Assembly: GCA_937129145.1 (NCBI GenBank)
Contig: CAKZMU010000113.1
Location: forward strand, 1 to 32,594
Source of the DNA: an uncultured Lacinutrix sp.
GTDB taxonomy: Bacteria; Bacteroidota; Bacteroidia; Flavobacteriales; Flavobacteriaceae
Direction of reading: 5' to 3'
Length of the DNA: 32,594 nt
Of this stretch, positions 5,713 through 13,911 are shown one piece after another. The notes under the pieces were generated by a model. It did not search any database, was not told the origin of the DNA, and saw only the letters and a program-made list of their open reading frames with translations. The position numbers were made by a program, and so were the translations under genes. Numbering within the stretch: the stretch's first letter is position 1; each line of letters begins with the position of its first letter.

Positions 5713-7784
5713 TGAATATTTTAAAAGTGAACAATGGTGTTAAGAATATGTCGCTTGACCAAGCGATTCGGCAGGGCTTGCTATCGGGTGGCAATACGGG
5801 TGATGTGACGACGATTAACAGTGTTGCTGAGGCGTATGATGCTGTGTCTTTGGTTCGGCGGTGCATAACAATGATTGCGAACGATGTAGCAGGCATCCCG
5901 ATTAAGATTACACAGAATGGGGAACTTCTTCCTGAAGATAGCGCGTGGTCATTCGAGAACAATGCTCATGAACTCATCAAGAATACTGTTCGCTTATATT
6001 TGGCGTATGGGTTTGCATTGTGGGACCCGATTTATGATAGCCGATATTTGCGCCGATTTGATTTATTGAATAGCTATGCTTGTACGCCTGATACGTCGGC
6101 AACGGATGCTGATGGCAACCCTATTTTAATGTTTCGGCAGGCAATGCGAGGGAATCAACGCATTATTAATCCTGATGAGGTTATCTTCTTCCGTGAATTT
6201 AATATGCGTGATGATTTGGTGCCGGGTAAGGGGATGGCATATAGTGCATTGCGAGATGCCCAGATGATGGCACACTCAACAGACTTTGCGAATAAGCATT
6301 TTATGGTGGGTCCGAACGGGCTTGTGATATTGGAATTTTCACAGGGCACATCCAAAGATGATATGAATTTAACTAAGAGTTTCTTCAAGCGTATTTATAA
6401 TCAGGGATTACGGGCAATTGGGCGCGTATTGCCTCTTACAGATGGTTCAATGAAGGTGAATCAGATTAAAGGGGATATGAAGGATATATCTCAAAAAGAA
6501 TTAGATAGTAAATCCAGACGTGCGATTGCGGATGCCTTTGATATACCTTATTCAATGGTTGTAGATAATGCGGCGAATTTTGCGGTGGCGTTGGAAGATA
6601 AGAAACGATATTACGAAGGCATTGTTACCCAGATGTGTAATATGGTTGCCAACACGATGAATACTCAAGTTTTTCGTGAGAACAAAGCCGATGATACAGG
6701 CATCCGTATTGAATTTGCTATTAAAGAGTTGCCATTGTTCCAAGCTGATGAAGAAAAACGTTCAACTATTTTGCAGACAATGGTGATAGCTGGTACGCCA
6801 TTTGAATTGGCTTGGGAGCAAGCAGGTTACAGTATCGAAAAATTAGAACAGTATCGGGATAGTATGGAGACTGTTGAAGCCGATACAGTACCTGTTGCTG
6901 AAGAACAGTCTGATTTGGCTGACCGCATTAGCCGATTAGAAGGGGTTCAGGAAAGTCAAGGAACTGCTAATGAAGCAAAGTCGGCAAAGAAGCAAGAGAT
7001 GAAGATGGATAGTCCACGCCTTGAACCATGTTTTGCATATATCCCTCTTGAATTCAATGATGCAATCACGGCTGTGATGCGCGATGTTAAGACGCAGGTT
7101 GATTTAGAGGGGATTGAATGGGTGTCGCCTTCACAATTCCATATTACTATTGCTTATAGTCCTGCTATTCCTGCACAGGTGATGCGAATGATTGCGAAGC
7201 GCGTCCAGTTTACCCATTTTGACCTTGTGTTATCGGGATTTGGCTTATTCGATAATGGTGATGAGAAAGCCTTGTATGCCAGTGTAAATATGGATAGACA
7301 GTTATCCGATTTACAGCGCCAAGTGTATGAGATGATTCGGGATGCTGGTTATGAGTTATCGGCGTATAGCGTGCCTGTGATGTATACCCCTCATATCACG
7401 CTGGCTTATCTGCCTGAAGCAATTAATATCGATGGCTTGGAATTGCCTTATATTGACGGGCGTATCCCTGTTGAAGCAGTGCGATTTGCGCGTGATAATT
7501 ATGAGCCGATTGCTAATGCCTTGGGTACTGAGTTGAAGGCTTCATCTGTTGATGCCGATTTGATGAAGGAATTGAGTTCTTTTGAGAATTGGTATAAGAA
7601 ACGTGTGGGCAAGAGTATCGGGCGTAAGTTTAAGGCAGACTATATTCCACGCACGATGAAGGCAAGCATCGAGGGCGCGATTGATAAGGACACTACTGCT
7701 GATGAGATTGTGCTTATCTTCCATGATGTGAAGTCACGCAATGGTGGTTGTGGCGATGAGGCTTGCACGGTATGCCAACACTAG
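5712..7784 (+). CDS. Portal protein fused to a 2H phosphoesterase domain
   Basis: A 690-residue protein. Residues 1-380 are an HK97-type portal: VSLVRRCITMIANDVAGIPIKI near the N-terminus, GMAYSALRDAQMM in the clip/stem region, and SKSRRAIADAFDIPYSMV with the later YYEGIVTQM helix. After a linker rich in E and K (about 385-440) comes a 2H phosphoesterase-like domain with two H-x-T motifs, HITIAYS (H477, T479) and HITLAYL (H561, T563), 84 residues apart as usual. The end has a motif often seen in head proteins (ENWYKKRVGKSIGRKF...IP). 2H enzymes cleave cyclic nucleotides or 2'-5' linkages; phage members include the anti-CBASS protein Acb1. Start taken at ATG 5712; ATG 5694 is possible. Confidence 0.85.
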   Translation: MNILKVNNGVKNMSLDQAIRQGLLSGGNTGDVTTINSVAEAYDAVSLVRRCITMIANDVAGIPIKITQNGELLPEDSAWSFENNAHELIKNTVRLYLAYGFALWDPIYDSRYLRRFDLLNSYACTPDTSATDADGNPILMFRQAMRGNQRIINPDEVIFFREFNMRDDLVPGKGMAYSALRDAQMMAHSTDFANKHFMVGPNGLVILEFSQGTSKDDMNLTKSFFKRIYNQGLRAIGRVLPLTDGSMKVNQIKGDMKDISQKELDSKSRRAIADAFDIPYSMVVDNAANFAVALEDKKRYYEGIVTQMCNMVANTMNTQVFRENKADDTGIRIEFAIKELPLFQADEEKRSTILQTMVIAGTPFELAWEQAGYSIEKLEQYRDSMETVEADTVPVAEEQSDLADRISRLEGVQESQGTANEAKSAKKQEMKMDSPRLEPCFAYIPLEFNDAITAVMRDVKTQVDLEGIEWVSPSQFHITIAYSPAIPAQVMRMIAKRVQFTHFDLVLSGFGLFDNGDEKALYASVNMDRQLSDLQRQVYEMIRDAGYELSAYSVPVMYTPHITLAYLPEAINIDGLELPYIDGRIPVEAVRFARDNYEPIANALGTELKASSVDADLMKELSSFENWYKKRVGKSIGRKFKADYIPRTMKASIEGAIDKDTTADEIVLIFHDVKSRNGGCGDEACTVCQH

Positions 7785-8503
7785 AGGAACGTCAACTTAT
7801 TGAAGACCTGATTGCTGAACGCTTATCGGCTGTGCATACACGTTTAAGACGACGTGTTATGCGTGAACTTGGGTCTGATTTGAATATTAATAATTTGAGT
7901 GAAGCAACGTGGCGACAATTAGCGACTGAATACCGTGATGTGTTGGTTCAGGAATTGGAAGGCTTGTTTAACTTGTCTGGGTCACAGTTTGGCGACCAAT
8001 TGGGCGTTGATTTCGATTTTATCAATGATAGGGCGGCACAGTGGGCGCGTGAATGGGTGGACGGGCAACTGATTCCTGATATTACAGGTACTGCTCGGAT
8101 ACGGATAGAAGACGCTGTTACACGATTTACTGAGGGCGAATTTGACCTTGGTACATTAGAACGGCGGATCACTTCACAGTTAGGACCTGCACGGGCTGAA
8201 TTGATTGCATCGACTGAGGCGACACGGGCGGCAGTTGAAGGCGAATTATCAGTGGTGAATGAATTACGACAAGAAGGCATTATCTTGACCCCTATATGGC
8301 GTAATGTTCAGGATAGGCGTGTATGTCCTATTTGTTTTCCGCTCGAAGGGATGAAACAGGGGACGGGTTGGATATTGCCCCCACCTGCTCATGGTCGTTG
8401 CAGGTGCTTCCTTGTTTATGAGGTTGAAGACTTACCTGCTGTTGCGAGTGTGATTAAGTTTAAATTCGTTGTTGGCGATATTATTGATTTGAGGGTGGCT
8501 TGA
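7772..8503 (+). CDS. Mu F/SPP1 gp7-like head morphogenesis protein
   Basis: A 243-residue minor head protein. The diagnostic C-terminal segment is present: WRNVQDRRVCPICFPLEGM followed by PPAHGRCRCFLVYE, the cysteine/histidine cluster of the Mu F-like domain. The N-terminal 130 residues are helical and charged. Within the family it sits in the procapsid near the portal and helps assembly or DNA ejection. ATG 7772 is preferred (GAGG 10 bases upstream) and overlaps the portal 3' end, implying translational coupling. TTG 7763 is the alternative. Confidence 0.8.
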   Translation: MPTLEERQLIEDLIAERLSAVHTRLRRRVMRELGSDLNINNLSEATWRQLATEYRDVLVQELEGLFNLSGSQFGDQLGVDFDFINDRAAQWAREWVDGQLIPDITGTARIRIEDAVTRFTEGEFDLGTLERRITSQLGPARAELIASTEATRAAVEGELSVVNELRQEGIILTPIWRNVQDRRVCPICFPLEGMKQGTGWILPPPAHGRCRCFLVYEVEDLPAVASVIKFKFVVGDIIDLRVA

Positions 8504-8967
8504 TGGCTGGTATTCATGTTGATATGGGAAAAACACCACAATTAATGAAGCGCATTCCAGAGACTAAGAAGAGTTATATTAGAGGACAGATGGAAGCTGG
8601 ATTTCATTTTGTCTCGAAGATTAATGTGTATCCGCCTGAACGTCATGGACCTGCTATGTTCCAAAGCCATGATGAGATGAAGGCGTTTTTTGCTCAATTG
8701 CGTGAGGGTAAGATTGATGTACCATATGTTCGTGGTATTTCACCCAGTAGTGAACGATTGGGGCAAAAATGGCAGGTTCGCAAGTCGGCTAACCGTGTGT
8801 CAATTCAGAACAAGGCTAGTTATGCCTCGAAGGTTCAGGGCAAGATGCAACATCCTTATCATAAGAAGACAGGCTGGAAGACTGTTGAAACGGTTTTAAG
8901 AGCGGAAATAGTGACGATGGTTCGGATTATTAGTCGGCGTGTGTATGCCGATTTGACTGCGAGGTAA
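8503..8967 (+). CDS. Putative head/neck morphogenesis protein
   Basis: A 154-residue basic protein starting at an ATG that overlaps the preceding TGA, with GAGGGTGG upstream. The sequence NRVSIQNKASYASKVQG...QHPYHKKTGWKTVE resembles HK97 gp10-like or Mu G-like virion morphogenesis proteins, where a Y-x-x-x-V/Q-G motif recurs. Its place between the Mu F-like protein and capsid genes fits a neck or assembly role. A terminator follows directly. Family call is tentative. Confidence 0.55.
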   Translation: MAGIHVDMGKTPQLMKRIPETKKSYIRGQMEAGFHFVSKINVYPPERHGPAMFQSHDEMKAFFAQLREGKIDVPYVRGISPSSERLGQKWQVRKSANRVSIQNKASYASKVQGKMQHPYHKKTGWKTVETVLRAEIVTMVRIISRRVYADLTAR

Positions 8968-8972
8968 AGCAG

Positions 8973-8998
8973 ATACCCCGTGACAGGGGTATTTTTGT
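8973..8998 (+). terminator. Intrinsic terminator before the capsid gene
   Basis: Perfect 7-bp stem ATACCCC/GGGGTAT (8973-8979, 8986-8992) followed by TTTTGTTTT. Separates packaging genes from the capsid, which would therefore need its own promoter. Confidence 0.85.
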
Positions 8999-9005
8999 TT
9001 TAGAT

Positions 9006-9035
9006 TTGACAGCATTACTACGATTAAGGTGATTG
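9006..9035 (+). promoter_or_regulatory. Possible capsid promoter (perfect -35, poor -10)
   Basis: TTGACA at 9006-9011 just after the terminator, but the -10 position (about 9028-9034) matches TATAAT poorly. A phage-encoded activator could be involved, or the call is wrong. Confidence 0.3.
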
Positions 9036-9051
9036 TAGGGAGTTCGAGATT

Positions 9052-10935
9052 GTGACTATGACAGGTTTACCGCAGGTATTGGATGAAGCTAAACGCTCGA
9101 ATGAGAGTGTTGTTAAGGCTACTCCAAACATAAAAGCTGTAGGCAATGGCAAGTTCAAAGGGTATTTGGTCTTATTTGGCAATGATGAGGAACGCGATTT
9201 TGATGGTGATTTCTTCACAGCCGATACAGATTATGATATTGACTTTGATAATCCTGCTGAAGCTAAGAGTACCGTTTACTTTCATCATGGGTTTGACCCC
9301 ATTTTGGGATTAAAGAAGCTCGGTAATGGTGTTAAGGCGCAACTCGGTATTGATGATGTAGGGGTCTGGTTTGAAGGCATATTAGATGAGCGTGATGATT
9401 ATGAACGCGCTATCTATCGCTTGATTGAAGACCGCAAGGCAGGTTCATCTAGTGGTGTTCCAGCGCATTTGGTGGAGTATGAGCAATCGGGCAAGGGCTG
9501 GCATATCACACGATGGCCGCTTGGCAAGGATGCAAGCATTACTCACATGCCGAATGATTGGCGACAGGGGCTAAGTGTGCCTATCTTACCTGCAAAATCT
9601 CTCCCTGCTGTAAATGTAAAGAGCTTCTTGGGTGGTTTGCCAGAGGATGTATCAGAGGCGAAAGCAAAGGATACATCGGCGCAAGACATGGCAGAAGCTG
9701 GTAAATCTAATCCAGAGGAGAATCTAATGGGAACTACTCCAGAACAATTCGACCCACAAGCATTCCGTTCGAAATTGTTGGGCGATATTAAATCATTATT
9801 GGATAGCAATGCCGATGATGATAAACAAGGCAATGATGCTAATAAGGGCGTTTTTGTCACCGAAGATGAATTGGACAGACGTGTCAAAGCCACGATTGAG
9901 GAAATGAATAAGGGCAAAGTGCCTTTACCTAGCAAAAAATCATCTACTCAAGATGATGTTGATGGTGATGCCCAAGAGGTATACACCAAGGCATTCATGA
10001 AGCATCTTGCTCATGGTGACAAAGCTGACATCACAAAAGCTGTTAAGGCTCTTGAAGCTGGTACAGATAGTGAAGGTGGTTATGCTGTTCCAGAAGTGTT
10101 GAATAGCACTATGATTGTGCCGATGCGTAATAAAAGCATCTTGCGTCTTGCCGGTGCCAATGTTATCCCAGTACGGGGTACAAATAGCTTCAAAACCAAT
10201 AAAATTGGTTTTGGTGCTGCTAACGATTTGGTTGCTGAAGAAGGTTCATTCAGTGAGAATGACCCAAGCCTTGGTCAAGTTGAGCATGTTCCGTATAAAA
10301 ACGGACATATCACTAAACATAGTGATGAACTTGATGAAGATAGTGCATGGGATGTTTACAACACAATGATTGCGCCGAATACATCGGTTGTGATGTCAGC
10401 GCGTGAAAACATTTGGTTTACGACAGGCACAGGTAGTGGACAACCTCAAGGCATCATCACAGGCGCGGCAAATGGCGTAACCGCAGATGCAACAAGTGCG
10501 GTTACTGTCGATGAATTGATTGATTTACAAGAATCAGTTGATGACCTGTATCAAGATGGTTGTGTATGGATGTTCAATCAAACAACCCGTGCGGCGCTGC
10601 GTAAACTTGCTGCTTCAGATGACCGTTTGTTATGGAATGAAGGCAACATTGCTGCAGGTATTCCGCAAACTCTCTTTGGTCGTCCAGTGCGTATCAATAA
10701 TAATGTGGCGGATATGGGCGCAAGTGCGAAACCAATCCTCTACGGAAACCTTGCATACTACTTCATCTTGGACTTTGGTGTCAGTGAAGATGGTAATGGT
10801 TCAGGTATTCGCTATAAACGCCTGAATGAGCTTTACGCTGGTAATGGTCAAGTTGGACATCGTTTTTATCGTCGTGTTGACGGTAAAGTGATGCTTGATG
10901 AAGCTATCAAAGTTATCACGATGGCGGCAAGTTAG
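9052..10935 (+). CDS. Prohead protease-major capsid protein fusion
   Basis: A 627-residue polyprotein starting at GTG 9052 (TAGGGAG 9 bases upstream). Residues 20-185 are an HK97-type prohead protease: FKGYLVLFGNDEERDFDGDFF, the catalytic-histidine region YFHHGFDP (H78/H79), and GSSSGVPAHLVE (S132-S134) as the nucleophile region. Residues 226-627 are an HK97-fold capsid: an acidic helical delta region (SKLLGDIKSLLDSNADDD), then TDSEGGYAVPEVLNSTMI and a C-terminal GHRFYRRVDGKVMLDEA. Separate genes are the norm; here they are in one frame with a strong internal start at 9727. The protease would act in cis or trans to remove the delta region. Confidence 0.9.
   Translation: MTMTGLPQVLDEAKRSNESVVKATPNIKAVGNGKFKGYLVLFGNDEERDFDGDFFTADTDYDIDFDNPAEAKSTVYFHHGFDPILGLKKLGNGVKAQLGIDDVGVWFEGILDERDDYERAIYRLIEDRKAGSSSGVPAHLVEYEQSGKGWHITRWPLGKDASITHMPNDWRQGLSVPILPAKSLPAVNVKSFLGGLPEDVSEAKAKDTSAQDMAEAGKSNPEENLMGTTPEQFDPQAFRSKLLGDIKSLLDSNADDDKQGNDANKGVFVTEDELDRRVKATIEEMNKGKVPLPSKKSSTQDDVDGDAQEVYTKAFMKHLAHGDKADITKAVKALEAGTDSEGGYAVPEVLNSTMIVPMRNKSILRLAGANVIPVRGTNSFKTNKIGFGAANDLVAEEGSFSENDPSLGQVEHVPYKNGHITKHSDELDEDSAWDVYNTMIAPNTSVVMSARENIWFTTGTGSGQPQGIITGAANGVTADATSAVTVDELIDLQESVDDLYQDGCVWMFNQTTRAALRKLAASDDRLLWNEGNIAAGIPQTLFGRPVRINNNVADMGASAKPILYGNLAYYFILDFGVSEDGNGSGIRYKRLNELYAGNGQVGHRFYRRVDGKVMLDEAIKVITMAAS
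9727..10935 (+). CDS. Major capsid protein from an internal in-frame start
   Basis: Nested in the protease-capsid fusion. ATG 9727 has a perfect GAGGAG (9715-9720) 6 bases upstream, stronger than the site for the full-length product, and marks exactly the boundary where capsid-type sequence begins (MGTTPEQFDPQAFRSKLLGD). The 402-residue product has the usual HK97 capsid length including a delta domain. Two products from one gene would give many capsid subunits per protease, as capsid assembly requires. The motif and position are seen; dual expression is inferred. Confidence 0.75.
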   Translation: MGTTPEQFDPQAFRSKLLGDIKSLLDSNADDDKQGNDANKGVFVTEDELDRRVKATIEEMNKGKVPLPSKKSSTQDDVDGDAQEVYTKAFMKHLAHGDKADITKAVKALEAGTDSEGGYAVPEVLNSTMIVPMRNKSILRLAGANVIPVRGTNSFKTNKIGFGAANDLVAEEGSFSENDPSLGQVEHVPYKNGHITKHSDELDEDSAWDVYNTMIAPNTSVVMSARENIWFTTGTGSGQPQGIITGAANGVTADATSAVTVDELIDLQESVDDLYQDGCVWMFNQTTRAALRKLAASDDRLLWNEGNIAAGIPQTLFGRPVRINNNVADMGASAKPILYGNLAYYFILDFGVSEDGNGSGIRYKRLNELYAGNGQVGHRFYRRVDGKVMLDEAIKVITMAAS

Positions 10936-10953
10936 GCATAGCCGATAATTCTT

Positions 10954-10979
10954 AGCAGGTGGTAGCGATACTACCTGCT
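10954..10979 (+). terminator. Hairpin after the capsid gene (attenuator candidate)
   Basis: 11-bp stem with one mismatch around GCGA (10954-10964, 10969-10979). No clear T run, so at most a partial terminator or 3' end stabiliser that would keep capsid mRNA more abundant than downstream messages. Confidence 0.5.
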
Positions 10980-11010
10980 CATTTACTGGATTGGTTTTGA
11001 AAGGAATACA

Positions 11011-11334
11011 ATGCCTATCTACAAAGCATTAAGAAGTTTTGCCAGCGTATCATCTTCACCACGTAAGGGACAAGAAGTACATTTTTCTCAAGCGGATGGT
11101 GATTCTTTGGTTAAAGCTGGTTATGTGGAATTTGTCAAAGATGACCGTGTGCCATTTGATGAATGGGCATTAGGTATCATTAATTCTGCTCCGTTAAAAG
11201 GTCCTGATGGGCTGTTAGATTATGCTAAATATTTTGACATACCCCTCGATGGTACAAGTAAAAAAGATGATGTCTTGGCTAAAGTCGTGGCATGGTTTGA
11301 AGCTGGTAATGCCGATGAAGGTGGTGAAGCGTAA
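11011..11334 (+). CDS. Small head accessory protein with a SAP/HeH-like C-terminus
   Basis: A 107-residue protein with GAAAGGA before its ATG. The N-terminal 45 residues (KGQEVHFSQADGDSLVKAGYVEFV) resemble a motif common in phage proteins next to the capsid. Residues 68-98 (GLLDYAKYFDIPLDGTSKKD) look like a helix-extended-helix/SAP or Rho-N type fold. It follows the capsid and overlaps the connector gene by one base. Probable virion or head-completion accessory, exact role unknown. Confidence 0.55.
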   Translation: MPIYKALRSFASVSSSPRKGQEVHFSQADGDSLVKAGYVEFVKDDRVPFDEWALGIINSAPLKGPDGLLDYAKYFDIPLDGTSKKDDVLAKVVAWFEAGNADEGGEA

Positions 11335-11927
11335 TGGTTGATTATGCTGTCGCAACTGATGTATTCGCTTATGGCGAATTTTCAGAGGATGAACAAGATG
11401 ATACTGATATTCAAAGTCGGATTGAAGATTTGATTACGGTTGTCAGTACACGCTTTGACATCATTGCTAATCGTGCGATTATGGCTAGTGGTGATACTAT
11501 TCACTATTTTGATTTGCGTGAAGCACAAGATGGACGGGTGTTATATCTGGATGATTTCATCGTCAGCATTACGAGTGTTACGAATGGTGATGGTGATAGC
11601 ATTGCCAGTGACAAGTATACGCTTCTTCCTTTTAATAGTGTTCGCAAGTCGATGATTCGGCTAAAAGCAGATAGTGGTATCAGTTGGGAATATGATGAAG
11701 ATACGCCGATTGCAATTGTTGGCGAATGGGCATTTTACCCTGCTGGAACTGTTCCTGATGATATTAATTTGGCTTGTGTTAAGGCTGTATGGTCTGAATA
11801 CAAGGCGCGTGATATTGCGGTTGATGTGAATGAACCGACTGTTACACAATTTGGGCATGTGTTGATGCCTAGCCGATGGTCAAAAGATGTTTGGGACGTG
11901 TTGCGTTCAGTTACGAAGGTGCTTTGA
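11334..11927 (+). CDS. Head-tail connector (gp6-like adaptor)
   Basis: A 197-residue protein. The N-terminal helical segment with a dense acidic start (GEFSEDEQDDTDIQSRIEDLITVVSTRFDIIANR), then a beta-rich middle (VLYLDDFIVSITSV...ASDKYTLLPFNS) and a C-terminal IALACVKAVWSEY-like helix, is the usual layout of gp6/gp15-type adaptors that sit under the portal. ATG overlaps the previous TAA, and its own stop overlaps the next ATG, so the connector genes are translationally coupled. Confidence 0.7.
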   Translation: MVDYAVATDVFAYGEFSEDEQDDTDIQSRIEDLITVVSTRFDIIANRAIMASGDTIHYFDLREAQDGRVLYLDDFIVSITSVTNGDGDSIASDKYTLLPFNSVRKSMIRLKADSGISWEYDEDTPIAIVGEWAFYPAGTVPDDINLACVKAVWSEYKARDIAVDVNEPTVTQFGHVLMPSRWSKDVWDVLRSVTKVL

Positions 11928-12385
11928 TGGGTAGTAACTTTACAGGTATTCTGGATGCTATTGAGGCAATATCGATTGATTTTAGCTATGGTGATGATGA
12001 TTATGTCATTAGCGCCCAAGAATGGGACAAACCACGGGCTAATATCAATAGTTTTCCGACACGCATTATCGCACCATTAGCAACTAATCCTGATGGCAAC
12101 TCGAATAAGATTTCACTCGGGAAGCGTGGTAGTGCTGAATGGATTCTATCAGATGTGTTGCTGTGGCGTGACCTGAAGAGCGGACGGGGTATTGAGACTG
12201 ATTACCCGTTGCTAGCAACTTATATGCAGGCGTATACCAACATAATGTTAGAAAACCGATTACTACTAAGCAGTGCGACTATCACAGATGTTCAGTTGAC
12301 GATTGTGACGCATAATCACTCGAATAAAGATTATTCATCTGTGGTAGCTGTATTGAAAATTTTGGAGACATTTAGTTATGGCTAA
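11927..12385 (+). CDS. Putative head-tail joining or tail terminator protein
   Basis: A 152-residue protein starting at an ATG overlapping the preceding TGA; an upstream in-frame ATG at 11876 lies deep inside the connector gene and is not favoured. Contents are a helical start (FTGILDAIEAISIDFSYG), a proline-rich loop (SFPTRIIAPLATN) and a beta-strand end with TITDVQLTIVTHNHS. Gene order (between adaptor and tail tube) suggests a tail terminator or completion protein. No family recognised directly. Confidence 0.5.
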   Translation: MGSNFTGILDAIEAISIDFSYGDDDYVISAQEWDKPRANINSFPTRIIAPLATNPDGNSNKISLGKRGSAEWILSDVLLWRDLKSGRGIETDYPLLATYMQAYTNIMLENRLLLSSATITDVQLTIVTHNHSNKDYSSVVAVLKILETFSYG

Positions 12386-12608
12386 GAAAAAACAATCTAA
12401 CCCAACAATTTATCGCTTCTTACAAAAGGCTGTAACGGGGTCTGATAGCGAGATACCGGGTAAACAGTTTAAAGTTGGGGATGAAACCCCTGCATTGAGT
12501 CATTGGTCTGAACCATTGATTGGGGCGTTGATTGTGCGTGGGGTGATTGAAGAAGTTGTAGCCGATGTTTCCGCTCAAGACGATAATAATAATGAGGAAG
12601 GTAATTAG
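12378..12608 (+). CDS. Small protein between connector and tail tube genes
   Basis: A 76-residue protein overlapping the previous gene by 8 bases. Basic start (MAKKKQSN), then a compact middle and an acidic asparagine-rich tail (SAQDDNNNEEGN). Resembles short neck-region proteins by place only; function unknown. Confidence 0.5.
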   Translation: MAKKKQSNPTIYRFLQKAVTGSDSEIPGKQFKVGDETPALSHWSEPLIGALIVRGVIEEVVADVSAQDDNNNEEGN

Positions 12609-12611
12609 ATT

Positions 12612-13073
12612 ATGGCTAGTATCAATTTTGATGGCAATCAAGGTCATAAATTTGGCGATACTGCGACTGTCGGCGATGCCGATGATGTCGGTGAATTTAT
12701 CAAAGAATTTAGTGTTGATTTGCAATTTGCAACGGCAAATAGTCCACGGTTGGGCAAGGTCTTATCCCCTGCTTCAATCGGTAGCGCAACGGGTAGTGGA
12801 CAAATTACATATTATGCTTCAGATGGTGCATCGGATTTCATGGCATTGCTCGATGCTTGGACATGGGAAGCTGTGGAGACTGATACCACTAAACCTCCTA
12901 CCAAGTATTATTTTGTCGAAGAACCCGATGGCACTGCTGGCAGTATTCGTCATACCTATGGCATCGTTCCAAGCAATAACCAAGGCCCTGTAAACCGTGC
13001 AGGGCAAGGTGGCGACCAAGAGCGTTCATTCGGCTTTGCGCTTGTTAGTTATGCGAAGGAAACAATCGTATAA
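12612..13073 (+). CDS. Putative major tail tube protein
   Basis: A 153-residue protein of beta-strand character rich in G, S, T and D (FDGNQGHKFGDTATVGDADDV; GSATGSGQITYYASDGASDFM), with a central 'LLDAWTWEAVE' helix. Size and place, immediately before the tail chaperone pair and the tape measure gene, match siphovirus tail tube proteins. The stop overlaps the next ATG. Assignment rests on context and composition. Confidence 0.6.
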   Translation: MASINFDGNQGHKFGDTATVGDADDVGEFIKEFSVDLQFATANSPRLGKVLSPASIGSATGSGQITYYASDGASDFMALLDAWTWEAVETDTTKPPTKYYFVEEPDGTAGSIRHTYGIVPSNNQGPVNRAGQGGDQERSFGFALVSYAKETIV

Positions 13074-13606
13074 TGACTAGCATCCTGAATCGGCTAAAAC
13101 CGCGTATCTTGGAAGTGGCTTTGCCTGAAATTTTCGATATGGTTGCCAAGGTTGATGATGCTGGCAAGGCTATATTGGATAATGAAGGCAATGAAGTCTT
13201 AGAGCCTAAGTCGATTGTTGTATATTTGATGACTATGACTTGGGCAAAGTGGCATGAAGTCGGTGATAGTGTGCCTGATTTTGACCGTTCATCTGTGCCG
13301 AAACTTGTGCATTATGATGATAAGGGCAAGAAAACATTGCAAGATAATGTCGATGTGATTCGCGCCCGTGAATTACAGGTACAGGGTGAACGCTTGTTTC
13401 GGCGGATTGGCTGGGCAATGGCGAATGCTGTTGATGAAGATGGCAATGCTCATTACCCAGAGATGCAAGACAAGCCGCTCGATGCGATTGCCGATGTTGT
13501 GCGTGGGTTTGATAATCATGTTATTCAGTCGATTGGAGCGGTTCTGGTCCAATATGAAGAAAAATCGAGGGGATTGCTGAAACGGCGTGCAAGTTCGTTT
13601 CGCTAA
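13073..13606 (+). CDS. Putative tail assembly chaperone 1
   Basis: A 177-residue soluble protein between tail tube and tape measure genes, the constant place of the gpG-type chaperone that coats the tape measure protein. It ends ...LKRRASSFR. The following gene begins in the +1 frame 20 bases before this stop. There is no classic -1 slippery heptamer; a TTT C near the stop (13598-13601) could allow a +1 slip, or the two may simply be coupled. Identity is by synteny. Confidence 0.55.
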   Translation: MTSILNRLKPRILEVALPEIFDMVAKVDDAGKAILDNEGNEVLEPKSIVVYLMTMTWAKWHEVGDSVPDFDRSSVPKLVHYDDKGKKTLQDNVDVIRARELQVQGERLFRRIGWAMANAVDEDGNAHYPEMQDKPLDAIADVVRGFDNHVIQSIGAVLVQYEEKSRGLLKRRASSFR

Positions 13607-13886
13607 TCACCCGAACATAATTGGGTGGGTCAATTGGTATCATCGGCTTCGGCGTGATGAAATTGACCTGCCGACTTATCGGCGGACTGTGCGTAAGGTT
13701 TTACAGCGACGGGGTTGGACGATTGTTCAATGGCACGATTTACCAGATTACGCCCAAGTCGATGAAATTTGCTGGGAGTGGCATTTATCGACGCAGATTG
13801 AAGATTTGATGAATCGTTATGCCGATAAGAAGAAGTTATCCCCTGAAGTACATGCCCTGCTGATGACTAAGATGTGGGGATTGTAA
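13587..13886 (+). CDS. Putative tail assembly chaperone 2 (gpT-like)
   Basis: A 99-residue protein in the +1 frame relative to the preceding gene. GTG 13587 is the only start candidate before the conserved part, since TGA 13578-13580 closes the frame upstream; GAGGGG lies 14 bases before it. W- and Y-rich (WVNWYHRLRRDEID; RRGWTIVQWHDLPDYAQ) with a charged helical end. In many siphoviruses this position encodes the frameshifted chaperone extension. Whether it is made as a separate protein or as a fusion cannot be decided here. Confidence 0.5.
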   Translation: MQVRFANHPNIIGWVNWYHRLRRDEIDLPTYRRTVRKVLQRRGWTIVQWHDLPDYAQVDEICWEWHLSTQIEDLMNRYADKKKLSPEVHALLMTKMWGL

Positions 13887-13911
13887 AGACCTCTCCAGAG
13901 ATTAAAGAAGT

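Noticed and set aside
9006..9035. A standard sigma70 promoter before the capsid gene
   Set aside because: The -35 is perfect but every -10 candidate at 16-18 bases is poor, so it is listed only with low confidence.
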